The translations under genes were made by a program, and so were the position numbers. Under the pieces are notes generated by a model, which saw nothing but the letters and a program-made list of their open reading frames with translations, had not been told where the DNA came from and did no database searches. A stretch of DNA of 64,000 nucleotides from the NCBI RefSeq assembly GCF_000474215.1, contig NZ_BAUC01000010.1:1-64000 (forward strand), read 5' to 3'. This stretch comes from Edwardsiella hoshinae NBRC 105699 = ATCC 33379 (GTDB taxonomy: Bacteria > Pseudomonadota > Gammaproteobacteria > Enterobacterales > Enterobacteriaceae). How positions within the stretch are numbered: the stretch's first letter is position 1; each line of letters begins with the position of its first letter. Shown here piece after piece: positions 30,177 through 40,599 of the stretch.

Positions 30177-31169
30177 ATGAAATTCAAACTCGCCTTGATC
30201 TCTACCGCTCTGGCCTCTGCGTGCCTGTTTTCATCCTCTTCGTTTGCCGCAGAAAAAGCCGATAAGCATGACATTGCCGTGGTGGCCAAAGTTACCGGCA
30301 TACCCTGGTTTAACCGCATGGAAACCGGGGTAAACCAGGCGGCGCAACAGTTGAATGTCAATGCCTATCAGACCGGCCCGGCAACACCGGATCCGGCGCA
30401 ACAGGTTAAAGTCATCGAAGATCTGATCGCCAAGAATGTCGACGCCATCATCGTGGTACCCAACGACGCTAAGGTATTGGAGCCCGTGCTGAAGAAGGCG
30501 CGCGACAAGGGGATCGTGGTGCTAACGCATGAGTCACCGGATCAGCCGATCGGTCTGTGGGATATCGAAACTATCGATAGCCAGAAGTATGCCGAGGCCA
30601 ACGTCGATCAGTTGGCTAAGGCGATGGGAGGTAAAGGCGGCTACGCCATCTACGTCGGCTCTTTGACAGTACCGCTGCACAACGCCTGGGCCGATTACGC
30701 CGTGAAATATCAGAAAGAGAAGTACCCAGAGATGTTCGAAGTCACCTCGCGTCTACCGGTAGCCGAAAGTATCGACAAATCCTACGCCACGACCCTGGAT
30801 TTGATGAAGACCTATCCTCAGCTGAAAGGGATCATCGGCTTCGGCTCGCTCGGTCCTATCGGTGCTGGCCAGGCGGTCGCCAAAAAACGCGCCAAAGATA
30901 AAGTCGCCGTCGTCGGCATCGCCATGCCGTCCCAGGCCGCGCCTTATCTGATGCGTGGCGATATCAAACAAGTTCTACTGTGGGATCCGAAGGACGCCGG
31001 CTACGCGCTGGTTACCGTGGCCGACCGCCTGTTGCAAGGACAGGAGGTCACACCAGACCTGAGTATTGACGGACTGGGCAAAGCGGATGTGAACATGAAA
31101 GATCACGTTATCCGCTTCAATAAAATATTAACCGTAACCAAAGATAACGCCCAGTCGCTCGGTTTCTGA
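30177..31169 (+). CDS. Periplasmic sugar-binding protein of ABC transporter (RhaS/LsrB-like)
   Basis: 330 residues. Sec signal peptide MKFKLALISTALASACLFSS with cleavage likely after SFA. The mature part is a type I periplasmic-binding fold (peripla_BP_4): DIAVVAKVTGIPWFNRMETG, DLIAKNVDAIIVVPNDA, LTHESP. It resembles the AI-2 binding protein LsrB and rhamnose-binding RhaS in layout, but the presence of a sugar kinase and isomerase points to a pentose or sugar-alcohol ligand. It is the first gene of a six-gene operon. A 124-bp gap to the ATPase contains GC-rich inverted repeats (CGGCCGATACGGCCG) that may stabilise the first message. Confidence 0.87.
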   Translation: MKFKLALISTALASACLFSSSSFAAEKADKHDIAVVAKVTGIPWFNRMETGVNQAAQQLNVNAYQTGPATPDPAQQVKVIEDLIAKNVDAIIVVPNDAKVLEPVLKKARDKGIVVLTHESPDQPIGLWDIETIDSQKYAEANVDQLAKAMGGKGGYAIYVGSLTVPLHNAWADYAVKYQKEKYPEMFEVTSRLPVAESIDKSYATTLDLMKTYPQLKGIIGFGSLGPIGAGQAVAKKRAKDKVAVVGIAMPSQAAPYLMRGDIKQVLLWDPKDAGYALVTVADRLLQGQEVTPDLSIDGLGKADVNMKDHVIRFNKILTVTKDNAQSLGF

Positions 31170-31293
31170 TCTCGGCCAATGCCGTCATCACCAGGGAAAC
31201 CTTCCCGCCGGCCGATACGGCCGGCACTCAGGTCACTTTTCTCCATCGTCATACCGTGACGCCTCACTCGGGGCGTCCGGCGGAGTATTGCCC

Positions 31294-32790
31294 ATGAACA
31301 GCAGCGCATTCATCACGCTTGAAAACATCAGCAAACAGTTTCCCGGCGTGCTGGCACTGGACCGGGTCAGCCTAACGCTGAACAAAGGCGAGGTGCACTG
31401 CCTGGCCGGCCAGAACGGCTGTGGCAAAAGTACTATCATCAAGGTCATCTCCGGCGTCTATCAGCCGGAAAAGGGGGCGCGTATCCTGATCGACGGCAAG
31501 CTGTTCCATCAGCTGACGCCTTCGCTCTCCGCCCACTACGGTATCCAGGTCATCTACCAGGATCTCTCTCTCTTCCCTAACTTCAGCGTGGCGGAAAACA
31601 TTGCCATTCATCGCTACCAGCCCGGTGGTGATCTGTGGGTACGCCGACGTGCCATGCGACAACAGGCGCTGGCGGCCATGCAACGTATCGGTGTCTCCCT
31701 CGACCCAGACAAGAAGGTCGAAAAGCTGTCGATCGCCGATCGCCAACTGGTCGCCATCTGCCGCGCCATCGCCGCCGATGCGCGTCTGGTGATCATGGAT
31801 GAGCCGACGGCGTCCCTCACCCGTCAGGAGGTCAACGGCCTGCTGCGCGTGGTCAACGAACTCAAGGCCGCCGGGATCTGCGTGGTGTTTGTCAGCCATC
31901 GTCTGGATGAGGTGATGGAAGTCGCCGATCGCATCAGCGTGATGCGCGACGGTAAGCTGGTTGGCACTTGGCCCGCCAGCGAGTTAGACAGCCACGAGCT
32001 GGCCTTCTTGATGACCGGCCAACGCTTCCACTACTCGCCGTTACCGTCCTATGTCGGCACCACGGCGTTGCCGCGTCTGGCTCTGCGCCACCTCACTCGA
32101 CGCGGCAAATACCATGATATCAGCCTGGCGCTGCATCCTGGCGAGATCGTCTCTATCGTCGGCCTACTCGGCGCCGGACGCACCGAGCTATGCCTGAGCC
32201 TATTCGGCATGACCCGTCCTGACAGCGGCGAGATAGATATCGATGGCCAGCGCGTGACCCTCAACGACAACCGTGACGCTATTCGCCACGGTATCGGCTA
32301 TGTCTCGGAGGATCGCCTGACCCAAGGACTGATCATGGATCAGTCGATCTACGATAACACCATCGTCACCGTCTTCGACCAACTACACACCCGCGCCGGC
32401 CTGCTCGATCATCGGCGTGCTGACGCGTTGGTCCAGCGACTGATCCGCGAGCTGAACATCAAGGTGGCCGACAGTACCCTGCCGGTGAAAACCCTCTCAG
32501 GCGGTAACGCCCAGCGCATCGCCATCGCCAAGTGGGTCGCCACTCAGCCCCGCATCCTGATCCTCGACTCTCCTACCGTCGGCGTTGATATCGCCAACAA
32601 GGAAGGGATCTACCAGATCGCACGCGATCTGGCGCAGCAGGGCATGGCGGTGCTGATGATCTGCGACGAGATCCCGGAGGCCTACTACAACAGCCACCGT
32701 ATTCTGGTGATGCGCCGCGGTGAACTGGTGGCCGAATTCTTACCGCAACACTGTAGCGAACACGACATTGCCGAGGTGGTCAATGCATAA
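31294..32790 (+). CDS. Sugar ABC transporter ATPase (two nucleotide-binding domains)
   Basis: 498 residues from ATG 31294, with CGGAG eight bases before it; a TTG at 31288 is less likely. Two fused ABC domains typical of RbsA/AraG/LsrA. Domain 1 has Walker A GQNGCGKST, signature LSIADRQLVAI and Walker B LVIMDEPT. Domain 2 has a degenerate Walker A (GLLGAGRTE), signature LSGGNAQRIAIAKW and Walker B RILILDSPTVGVD. It drives import through the two permeases encoded next. Its stop overlaps the first permease by 8 bp. Confidence 0.93.
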   Translation: MNSSAFITLENISKQFPGVLALDRVSLTLNKGEVHCLAGQNGCGKSTIIKVISGVYQPEKGARILIDGKLFHQLTPSLSAHYGIQVIYQDLSLFPNFSVAENIAIHRYQPGGDLWVRRRAMRQQALAAMQRIGVSLDPDKKVEKLSIADRQLVAICRAIAADARLVIMDEPTASLTRQEVNGLLRVVNELKAAGICVVFVSHRLDEVMEVADRISVMRDGKLVGTWPASELDSHELAFLMTGQRFHYSPLPSYVGTTALPRLALRHLTRRGKYHDISLALHPGEIVSIVGLLGAGRTELCLSLFGMTRPDSGEIDIDGQRVTLNDNRDAIRHGIGYVSEDRLTQGLIMDQSIYDNTIVTVFDQLHTRAGLLDHRRADALVQRLIRELNIKVADSTLPVKTLSGGNAQRIAIAKWVATQPRILILDSPTVGVDIANKEGIYQIARDLAQQGMAVLMICDEIPEAYYNSHRILVMRRGELVAEFLPQHCSEHDIAEVVNA

Positions 32791-33772
32791 CTCCTTTCTT
32801 GCTCGCTTGGCGGGCCGACATGAAGCCTATCTCGGACTCTTAGTCATCGCCTTGGCGCTGGGCCTGACGCTGGCGACCGACGAGTTCTTCTCTCTGGGCA
32901 ACCTGACAGACGTCGCCACCAGTTACGCTATTCTCGGTATCCTAGCCTGTGGCTTGTTTGTGGTGCTGATCGCCGGCGGGATCGACATCTCCTTCCCTGC
33001 GATGACCGCCATCGCTCAGTATGTCATGGCCAGTTGGATTATCGCCCACGGCGGTAGCTTCTCACTGGCCTTTGCCCTGGCGATCGCCGTCGGCCTACTG
33101 CTGGGGCTGTGCAACGGCTTTCTGGTCTATTGGTTACGGGTACCGGCGATCATCATCACTATCGCCACCCTTAACCTCTACTATGGACTTCTGGTCTACC
33201 TGACCAAAGGCACCTGGCTGTACGGTTTTCCCGACTGGTTTATGCAGGGAGTGAACTACTTCTCGTTCACCGCCGCCGATGGCTACGACTATGGCCTGAC
33301 CTTGCCGCTACTCTGCCTGGGAGGCACCATCGCACTGACCGCACTGTTGATGAATCACACCCGCCTGGGACGGCAAATCTATGCTATGGGCGGCAACCGC
33401 GACGCCGCCTCACGCTTGGGGATGAATCTGTTACGTCTGCACTTCTACGTTTATGGCTATATGGGCATTCTTGCCGGGGTCGCGGCGGTGGTGCAGGCGC
33501 AGATCACCCAGTCGGTGGCGCCCAACTCTTTACTCGGCTTCGAGCTGACAGTATTGGCCGCGGTGGTGCTCGGCGGCACCAGCATGTCCGGCGGGCGCGG
33601 TACCCTCACCGGCACCCTCCTGGGGGTGATCCTGTTGGCCTTCCTGCAAAACGGGTTGACGCTGCTCGGCGTCTCCTCCTACTGGCATACGGTGCTCAGT
33701 GGGATGATCATCTTGATCAGTATCAGCAGCACCGCCTGGAATGAAAAACGCAAACTGGCCAAGGAGCTATAA
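32783..33772 (+). CDS. Sugar ABC transporter permease 1
   Basis: 329 residues from ATG 32783 (MHNSFLARLAGRHEAYLG), inside the end of the ATPase gene; the longer frame from 32720 would duplicate ATPase sequence and is rejected. About nine or ten hydrophobic helices, with the BPD_transp_2 pattern of RbsC/LsrC: GGIDISFPAMTAIAQYV, ...GGNRDAASRLGMN (coupling region), LAAVVLGGTSMSGGRGTLTG. It is paired with a second, different permease, as in the rhamnose and AI-2 transporters. Confidence 0.9.
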   Translation: MHNSFLARLAGRHEAYLGLLVIALALGLTLATDEFFSLGNLTDVATSYAILGILACGLFVVLIAGGIDISFPAMTAIAQYVMASWIIAHGGSFSLAFALAIAVGLLLGLCNGFLVYWLRVPAIIITIATLNLYYGLLVYLTKGTWLYGFPDWFMQGVNYFSFTAADGYDYGLTLPLLCLGGTIALTALLMNHTRLGRQIYAMGGNRDAASRLGMNLLRLHFYVYGYMGILAGVAAVVQAQITQSVAPNSLLGFELTVLAAVVLGGTSMSGGRGTLTGTLLGVILLAFLQNGLTLLGVSSYWHTVLSGMIILISISSTAWNEKRKLAKEL

Positions 33773-33773
33773 C

Positions 33774-34727
33774 ATGAACGCCTTTGCGCGCCTGCTACCC
33801 GGCGATCGCATCATCCGCCTACAGTGCCTGATTATCGTCGTGGTCGCATTACTCTTTTCCGCCCTGCTCGGCACCCGCTTCTTCAGTGTGGCTAACTTTC
33901 AGTCCATCAGCGCCCAATTGCCGATCCTCGGAATGCTGGCCCTGGGCATGGGGGTGACCATGCTGACCGGTGGTATCAACCTGTCGATCATCGCCGGAGC
34001 CAATGCCTGTTCGCTGGTGATGGCCGCCCTCATCGTCGCCCATCCCGATCAGCCGCTGTTCCTCCTGCTGGCACTTCTGGCCGGTTTGGCCGTTGCTGTG
34101 ACCATCGGGGTGCTCAATGGCGCGCTGATCGCCTGGGTCGGTGTCTCTCCAATCCTGGCGACGCTCGGCACCATGACGTTGATCACCGGTCTGAATATCC
34201 TGCTCTCTAACGGTGCCGTGATCGCCGGTTTTCCCCCGCTGATCCAACAGCTCGGTAGCGCGACCCTGCTGGGGATCCCACTGGCGCTGCTGTTGTTCCT
34301 GGCGGTCGCCGCCGCCCTGTGGCTACTGCTGGAACACACTACCCTGGGACGCAGCCTGTATCTGATCGGCTCCAACCAACAGGCGACTCGCTTCAGCGGT
34401 GTGAATACCGCCCGGGTACAGATCGCCGTCTATGTGATTTCGGCCCTGCTCGGCTGGGCAGCGGCGTTGCTAATGATGGCCAAATTCAACTCGGCCAAAG
34501 CCGGTTACGGCGAGTCCTACCTGTTGGTCACCATTCTAGCCTCAGTGCTTGGCGGCATTAACCCAGACGGCGGCTTTGGCCGTATCCTCGGTCTGGTGCT
34601 GGCGTTGATCGTGTTACAGATGCTGGAGAGCGGCCTCAATTTACTGGGCGTCAGCAGCTACCTGACCATGGCCCTCTGGGGCGGTGTGCTGCTCCTGTTT
34701 ATCGCATTACAGAATCGAACAGCCTGA
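33774..34727 (+). CDS. Sugar ABC transporter permease 2
   Basis: 317 residues from ATG 33774, one base after the stop of permease 1, with AAGGAG at 33761-33766. BPD_transp_2 family: [59 protein letters not shown]. It forms a heterodimeric channel with permease 1. Overlap and spacing show a tightly coupled operon. Confidence 0.9.
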   Translation: MNAFARLLPGDRIIRLQCLIIVVVALLFSALLGTRFFSVANFQSISAQLPILGMLALGMGVTMLTGGINLSIIAGANACSLVMAALIVAHPDQPLFLLLALLAGLAVAVTIGVLNGALIAWVGVSPILATLGTMTLITGLNILLSNGAVIAGFPPLIQQLGSATLLGIPLALLLFLAVAAALWLLLEHTTLGRSLYLIGSNQQATRFSGVNTARVQIAVYVISALLGWAAALLMMAKFNSAKAGYGESYLLVTILASVLGGINPDGGFGRILGLVLALIVLQMLESGLNLLGVSSYLTMALWGGVLLLFIALQNRTA

Positions 34728-34743
34728 TTTCGGGAGAATATTC

Positions 34744-36381
34744 ATGGCGAGCTATTTTATTGGCGTAGATGTAGGAACCGGCAGCGCCCGCGCTGGTGTC
34801 TTTGACCTTAGCGGCCGTATGGTCGGCCAGGCGACACGCGAAATCGACCTCTACCGTCCCCAGGCCGACTTTGTCGAGCAGTCGTCGGACAACATCTGGC
34901 ACGCAGTGTGTAACGCGGTGCGCGACGCGGTGAGCCAGGCCGATATCAACCCAATTCAAATCAAAGGAATGGGATTCGATGCCACCTGCTCGCTGGTGGT
35001 CCTCGATAAAGAGGGAAAGCCGCTAACCGTCAGTCCCTCCGGACGCAGCGAACAGAACATCATTGTCTGGATGGATCACCGAGCCATCGCGCAGGCAGAA
35101 CGTATCAACACTACCCATCACCGGGTATTGGACTTCGTCGGCGGCAGCATCTCCCCCGAGATGCAGACTCCCAAGCTGTTGTGGCTGAAGCAGCATATGC
35201 CGACCACCTGGGCTAATGCCGGTTATTTCTTCGATTTGCCCGATTTTCTCACCTGGCGAGCTACTCAGGACGACACCCGTTCTCTGTGCTCCACGGTGTG
35301 TAAGTGGACCTACCTCGGCCATGAACAACGCTGGGATGACAGTTACTTCCGCGCCATCGGACTGGAGGATCTCTTGGCGCACGATGCCGCCAAGATCGGC
35401 CGTGAGGTCAAAACCATGGGCGAGCCGCTAGGTTATGGCCTGACCGAGCGCGCCGCCCGTGAGATGGGGCTGATCCCCGGTACCGCCATCAGTGTCTCGA
35501 TCATCGACGCCCATGCCGGTACCCTCGGCACCCTGGGTGCCAGCGGTGTCAGCGGCGAACTGGCCGACTTCGACCGCCGCATCGCCCTGATCGGCGGCAC
35601 CTCCACCGGCCATATGGCTATGTCACCCACCGCCCGTTTTATCGCAGGGGTATGGGGGCCCTATTATTCGGCGATCCTGCCAGGCTACTGGCTGAACGAA
35701 GGGGGACAATCGGCCACCGGTGCCCTGATCGATCACATCATCCAGTCCCATCCCTGTTATCCTACCCTGCTTACCCAGGCCAAAGCCAACGGGCAAACCA
35801 TCTATGAGTTGCTCAACACCCTGCTACGCAAGCTGGCGGGAGAGCCGGAAAACATCGCCCTACTGACGCGCGACATCCATGTTTTGCCCTACTTCCACGG
35901 CAACCGCTCGCCGCGCGCTAACCCAACACTGAGCGGGGTGATAAGCGGTCTGAAGCTATCGCGCACTCCGGAAGATCTGGCATTGCAATACCTAGCGACC
36001 ATCCAGGCGATCGCGCTGGGTACCCGCCACATCATCGAGACCATGAACCAGAGTGGTTACCGCATCGATACCATCATGGCCAGCGGCGGCGGCACCAAGA
36101 ATCCGCTCTTCGTCCAGGAACACGCCAACGCCACTGGCTGTGCCATGCTACTGCCGGTCGAAGGCGAGGCGATGTTGCTGGGGGGCGCGATGATGGGGAC
36201 GGTGGCGGCCGGCGTCTTCGATACCTTGCCAGAGGCGATGGGAGCCATGAGCCGTATCGGTAAAACCGTCACGCCGCAAGCTAACAGCATCAAGCAGTAT
36301 TACGATCGTAAGTACCAGGTATTTCATGAAATGTATCAGGATCATATGAAATATCGTCAACTGATGCAGGGGGAAGAATGA
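34744..36381 (+). CDS. FGGY-family pentulose kinase (ribulokinase-like)
   Basis: 545 residues from ATG 34744 ([20 protein letters not shown]), 16 bp after permease 2. FGGY N domain: phosphate loop [10 protein letters not shown], ...[14 protein letters not shown] domain: [31 protein letters not shown]. The length and pattern ([22 protein letters not shown]) fit the group close to AraB and D-ribulokinase rather than glycerol or xylulose kinases. It is inferred to phosphorylate a ketopentose or related polyol brought in by the upstream transporter. Its stop overlaps the SIS gene (ATGA). Confidence 0.9.
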   Translation: MASYFIGVDVGTGSARAGVFDLSGRMVGQATREIDLYRPQADFVEQSSDNIWHAVCNAVRDAVSQADINPIQIKGMGFDATCSLVVLDKEGKPLTVSPSGRSEQNIIVWMDHRAIAQAERINTTHHRVLDFVGGSISPEMQTPKLLWLKQHMPTTWANAGYFFDLPDFLTWRATQDDTRSLCSTVCKWTYLGHEQRWDDSYFRAIGLEDLLAHDAAKIGREVKTMGEPLGYGLTERAAREMGLIPGTAISVSIIDAHAGTLGTLGASGVSGELADFDRRIALIGGTSTGHMAMSPTARFIAGVWGPYYSAILPGYWLNEGGQSATGALIDHIIQSHPCYPTLLTQAKANGQTIYELLNTLLRKLAGEPENIALLTRDIHVLPYFHGNRSPRANPTLSGVISGLKLSRTPEDLALQYLATIQAIALGTRHIIETMNQSGYRIDTIMASGGGTKNPLFVQEHANATGCAMLLPVEGEAMLLGGAMMGTVAAGVFDTLPEAMGAMSRIGKTVTPQANSIKQYYDRKYQVFHEMYQDHMKYRQLMQGEE

Positions 36382-36995
36382 ATGCCGAATGGTGCCAGGC
36401 GCAAGACGCCTGGCAGGTATACAGCGCTGAACTGGCGCAACTGGCGACGCGCCTGGATGCAACGCGCTGGCAGCAACTGCTGGATCGCCTCGATGGTTGC
36501 CGCGGCAAGATCGTGGTCAGCGGCGTCGGCACCTCAGGGATCGCCGCGCGCAAGGTCGCGCACATGCTGGCCTGTGTGGAACGACCGGCCATCTATCTCA
36601 GCGCCACCGATGCCGCCCACGGCGACCTCGGTTTCCTGCGGGCGGAGGATCTGGTTATTCTAATCTCGCGAGGCGGCAACTCCGACGAACTGACGCGCCT
36701 GTTGCCCACCCTGCGGGCGAAGGGCGTGCCCCTGATCGCCGTGACTGAAAATCCCGACTCAGCCATCGCCCAGGCGGCACAGTTGACACTGGCCACCGGG
36801 GTTCAACGCGAGATCGATCCACTCAACATGCTGGCCACCACCTCGATCATCCTGGTGCTGGCCCTGTTCGATGCCGCCTGTGCCTGTCTAATGCAGCGTA
36901 GCGGCTACGATCGCCACACACTACTGGCAGTACATCCCGGCGGCGACGTCGGCCTCAATCTACGCCGCGCCAGCGCTCAGTCTAACGGCGCATAG
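36378..36995 (+). CDS. SIS-domain sugar-phosphate isomerase (KpsF/GutQ-like, no CBS domains)
   Basis: 205 residues. A single SIS fold: [55 protein letters not shown], and a C-terminal [12 protein letters not shown], all typical of arabinose-5-phosphate isomerases (KdsD, KpsF, GutQ). The tandem CBS domains of those enzymes are missing, so it is a short catabolic-type version. It is the last gene of the transport-kinase operon, with 4-bp overlap. It may interconvert the aldo and keto phosphates of the imported sugar, for example ribulose 5-phosphate and arabinose 5-phosphate. Its 3' end overlaps convergent rsmJ by 19 bp. Confidence 0.85.
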   Translation: MNAEWCQAQDAWQVYSAELAQLATRLDATRWQQLLDRLDGCRGKIVVSGVGTSGIAARKVAHMLACVERPAIYLSATDAAHGDLGFLRAEDLVILISRGGNSDELTRLLPTLRAKGVPLIAVTENPDSAIAQAAQLTLATGVQREIDPLNMLATTSIILVLALFDAACACLMQRSGYDRHTLLAVHPGGDVGLNLRRASAQSNGA

Positions 36996-37726
36996 AGGTC
37001 GAAGCGGTGGCTCTTGGTGAGGGTCGCATTCGGGGTGGCGACACCGGCCAGCGGCGGCGCATAATCCGGGCGCTTCACCACCACCCGCTTGGTCGCCAGT
37101 TGGCGCGCCGGCGCCAGTAGAGCGTCGGCGTCATCGTCCGCACCGACCAACGCTTGAAACACACGCATCTCTTTCTTCACCAACGCGCTCTTCTGGCGGT
37201 GGGGGAACATCGGATCGAGATAAACCACCTCGGGGCGCGGCGTTAATGTCACCAGCGCCTCGATGCTAGAGGCATGTAGCAGTGTCAAGCGCTCACGCAG
37301 CCAAGGGCCGATCTCCGCATCGGCATAGCCGCGCTGTAGGCCATCGTCCAACAACGCCGCGACCACTGGATGACGCTCCAACATACGCACCCGACAACCC
37401 AGCGCGGCCAACACGAATGCGTCACGCCCCAGGCCAGCGGTGGCATCCACTACATCGGGCAAGTAATCACCCTTGATGCCGACCGCCTTGGCTACTGCCT
37501 CGCCGCGCCCGCCGCCAAAACGACGGCGATGGGCCAGTGTCCCGCCGACAAAATCGACAAAAATCGCCCCCAGCTTCGGCTCATCCAGCTTACGCAGCTC
37601 CAGACGTTGCGGCGTCAACACCAACGCCAGTATGGCATCGGCGTCATGGCGTAGCCCCCAGCGCCGCGCCAGCGTGACCAGCGCCGCGACATCGGTGCCC
37701 TGCTCGGCCAGCAACTGAACCGACAT
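36977..37726 (-). CDS. rsmJ: 16S rRNA (guanine(1516)-N2)-methyltransferase RsmJ
   Basis: 249 residues, matching E. coli RsmJ. SAM motif [19 protein letters not shown], motif [15 protein letters not shown], and the conserved C-terminal KSHRFDLY. It methylates G1516 of 16S rRNA. Its ATG overlaps the prlC stop by one base, so it is translated downstream of prlC as in E. coli (prlC-rsmJ). The tail overlaps the convergent SIS gene. Confidence 0.95.
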   Translation of the reverse strand: MSVQLLAEQGTDVAALVTLARRWGLRHDADAILALVLTPQRLELRKLDEPKLGAIFVDFVGGTLAHRRRFGGGRGEAVAKAVGIKGDYLPDVVDATAGLGRDAFVLAALGCRVRMLERHPVVAALLDDGLQRGYADAEIGPWLRERLTLLHASSIEALVTLTPRPEVVYLDPMFPHRQKSALVKKEMRVFQALVGADDDADALLAPARQLATKRVVVKRPDYAPPLAGVATPNATLTKSHRFDLYAPLD

Positions 37727-39768
37727 CAGCCTTTGATCCCGTAGTGACGCAGCATGGCATCGATCTGCGGTTCACGGCCACGGAAAGCCTTGAACAGCGC
37801 CATCGGCTCGTCAGCCCCCCCTTGGGACAAGACGTTATCCAAGAAGGCCCGCCCAGTATCGACGTTAAAGATGCCCTCTTCTTCGAAGCGAGAGAAGGCG
37901 TCGGCCGACAGCAACTCAGCCCACAGGTAGCTATAATAACCCGCCGCATAACCGCCAGCGAAGATGTGGCTGAAGGCGTGAGGGAAACGGCCCCATTCCG
38001 GCGACGGAACCACCGCCACCAACGCCTTGACTTGACGCAAGGTTTCCATAATCTGAGCGCCCTGGGCCGGATCGAATTCGCTATGCAGGCGGAAGTCAAA
38101 CAGACCGAACTCCAACTGACGCAGGATAAACAGCGCCGACTGATAATTCTTGGCAGCCAACATCCGCTCCAGCATCGCCTGCGGCAACGGCTCGCCACTC
38201 TGGTAGTGACCCGAGATGAAGGCCAGCGCCTCCGGCTCCCAGCACCAGTTCTCCATGAACTGACTCGGCAGTTCGACCGCATCCCACGGCACGCCGTTGA
38301 TGCCGGAGACGCCCGGGGTTTCGATACGCGTCAGCATGTGGTGCAGACCGTGGCCGAACTCGTGGAACAGCGTGGTGACTTCGTTATGGGTAAACAGCGC
38401 CGGCTGATCGCCCAACGGACGGTTAAAGTTGCAGGTCAGGTAGGCCACCGGCTTCTGCAACGTACCGTCGGCGCGACGCATACGTCCAGCGCAATCATCC
38501 ATCCAGGCGCCGCCCCGTTTATGCTCGCGTGCATACAGATCCAGGTAGAAGCTGCCACACAACTCACCATCGCGATCATACAGCTCGAAGAAACGCACCT
38601 CCGGGTGCCAAACGTCGACGTCGTGGCGCTCCTTGGCGCTGATGCCGTAAATACGCCGCACCACCTCGAACAGGCCGTTCAGCACCGTTGGCTCGGGGAA
38701 GTAGGGGCGCAGCTCTTCATCGCTGATGGCGTAGAGGTGCTGTTTCTGCTTCTCGCTGTAGTAGGTGATGTCCCAAGGCGCCAACGCATCGACGCCATAG
38801 TTCTCTTGGGCGAAGGCGCGCAACTGCTCCAGCTCCGCAACACCCTGATCATGAGCGCGCTGGGCGAGATCGTTGAGGAAGCTCAATACCTGCTGCGGGT
38901 TCTCCGCCATCTTGGTGGCCAAGGACTTATCGGCATAACTGGCGAAACCCAGCAATTGTGCCAGTTCGTGGCGCAGCGCCAATGTCTCCGCCATGATCGC
39001 ACTGTTGTCCCACTGGCCGGCGTTCGGTCCCTGATCGGAGGCCCGCGTCGTGAAAGCTTGATACATCTCATGACGCAATTCACGGTTGTCGGCATAGGTC
39101 ATCACTGGCAGATAGCTCGGCATATCCAACGTCAACAGCCAGCCCTGTTGGCCGCGCGCCGCCGCCAGCTCATGTGCTGCCGCCAAGGCACTCTCTGGTA
39201 GACCGGCCAGCTCGCTCTGCTCCGTGATTAGCTTGCTCCAGCCCATGGTGGCGTCCAGCACGTTATTGCTGAAGGCCGATCCCAGCTCGGACAGACGCAT
39301 CACGATTTCGCCATAACGCTTCTGCGCCGCTGGCGGCAACCCGATGCCGGACAGTTCGAAGTCGCGCAACGCGTTGTCGACCGCTCGCTTCTGCGCCTTA
39401 TCCAGCGCGGCATAACCCTCACCCGCCTTCAATTGGCGGTAGGCGTGATACAACCCCTGATGCTGGCCGACCCAGGTGCCATACTCCGACAACAGCGGCA
39501 GACACTGCTCATAGGCCGCACGCAGTTCCGGGCTATTCTGCACCGCATTGAGGTGACTCACCGGCGAAAAAATCCGGCTGAGGCGATCATCGGCTTCCGC
39601 CAACGGTTGCACCAGGTTATCCCAGGTAAAGGGGCCAGGTTGCGCCACGACGCGCTCCACCACGGCGCGGCAGTCGGCCAGCGCGGCACTCACTGCCGGC
39701 ACCACATCCTGCGGCGTGATGCGGGAAAAAGGCGGGAGTACAAAGGGGGTCAGCAAAGGATTGGTCAT
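37726..39768 (-). CDS. prlC: Oligopeptidase A PrlC
   Basis: 680 residues from CAT 39766-39768 ([16 protein letters not shown]), as in E. coli. The same frame stays open 57 codons further upstream with a hydrophobic stretch, but this has no family support. M3 metallopeptidase: zinc motif [11 protein letters not shown], with upstream GGAWMDDC and downstream [21 protein letters not shown]. It degrades signal peptides and other oligopeptides in the cytoplasm. It is the first gene of the prlC-rsmJ operon. Confidence 0.96.
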   Translation of the reverse strand: MTNPLLTPFVLPPFSRITPQDVVPAVSAALADCRAVVERVVAQPGPFTWDNLVQPLAEADDRLSRIFSPVSHLNAVQNSPELRAAYEQCLPLLSEYGTWVGQHQGLYHAYRQLKAGEGYAALDKAQKRAVDNALRDFELSGIGLPPAAQKRYGEIVMRLSELGSAFSNNVLDATMGWSKLITEQSELAGLPESALAAAHELAAARGQQGWLLTLDMPSYLPVMTYADNRELRHEMYQAFTTRASDQGPNAGQWDNSAIMAETLALRHELAQLLGFASYADKSLATKMAENPQQVLSFLNDLAQRAHDQGVAELEQLRAFAQENYGVDALAPWDITYYSEKQKQHLYAISDEELRPYFPEPTVLNGLFEVVRRIYGISAKERHDVDVWHPEVRFFELYDRDGELCGSFYLDLYAREHKRGGAWMDDCAGRMRRADGTLQKPVAYLTCNFNRPLGDQPALFTHNEVTTLFHEFGHGLHHMLTRIETPGVSGINGVPWDAVELPSQFMENWCWEPEALAFISGHYQSGEPLPQAMLERMLAAKNYQSALFILRQLEFGLFDFRLHSEFDPAQGAQIMETLRQVKALVAVVPSPEWGRFPHAFSHIFAGGYAAGYYSYLWAELLSADAFSRFEEEGIFNVDTGRAFLDNVLSQGGADEPMALFKAFRGREPQIDAMLRHYGIKG

Positions 39769-39969
39769 CTGCACATGTCCTATGGTCGACGGGGCTGACG
39801 CGGCAGCCCCGGAATTCGGGTTATCCGCTGCCTGACGCCACGGATAAAAAAGAAGTAATGTGCTTAAGATGGCGACGCAGACACAGAAAATCAATCTCTG
39901 CGCATTAAATAAGAGCGGGGGCATCACGCTAAGCGGCATCGCTTCCCCGCCCCATCAGGAGGGGAGCAT

Positions 39970-40439
39970 CTAGGCCAAGCGCGCCCCATAGCGACGGATA
40001 TGGTCGGCCAATGCCGCCAGCCGTTCATCATCGGCCCGTTGCGCATCGTGCGACGAGAGGTCGCCGTCATCGCGGGTAACGACACGCTCGCTACGCGACT
40101 CGATGGGGCGCCATTCGGCTATGTTGGCCGTGCCATGCATCGGAAACAGCTTGCTATGCACGTGATCGCCTCCGAAACCCTCAAAAAATATTGCGCAACG
40201 CCCTACATCGTCGAAGGCGCTATCGAGCAGAGGTGCCACCTGCTTGGTGGCCAGGATCAGGCGCGCCAGTACCTCGTCGGGCAAGTCGAAAGCATAGCTG
40301 GGATAATGACGCTGGGGGATCACCACACTGAACCCCTCGGTATTCGGATAGATAGAAAGGCCACCAGGTGTCGGTCATCTTCCCAGATTCGATGACACGG
40401 CGCCTCACCCCGTGCGATTTGGCAAAAGATACAACTCAT
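39970..40439 (-). pseudogene. HIT-family hydrolase, broken by a frameshift in a GATA repeat
   Basis: From CAT 40437-40439 the minus strand reads MSCIFCQIARGEAPCHRIWE...HLVAFLSI, the N-terminal half of a histidine-triad protein. It then loses frame at 40347-40355. The rest continues in another frame, ...SIYPNTEGFSVVIPQRHYPS, and holds the HIT motif HVHSKLFPMH. Joining both restores AFLSIYPNTEGF with the expected HIT spacing if 4 bp (one CTAT unit, GATA on the plus strand) are added: two tandem copies are present, three would be needed. Either a strain-specific inactivation, a slippage-prone tract, or a sequencing error. The active-site half alone has only a GTG start (40326). Confidence 0.85.
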
Positions 40440-40599
40440 TTTCGTGCCTCCCGCCGCGACCGCATGTTGGGTTTATCACGCCTCCAGGCAGAAATAGGGT
40501 ATACTTTCTGCAATAGCGCACCGCCCCGGCGTCGGCTAACACCGGCGACGTCAGCCTGGTTCTTTTTTAACCCGTCGACTCATCAGAAGCAATCACCCT

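Noticed and set aside
39769..39939. N-terminal extension of PrlC with a hydrophobic stretch
   Set aside because: The frame is open, but the family start MTNPLLTPF lies at 39768, and a cytoplasmic peptidase is not expected to carry a membrane segment.
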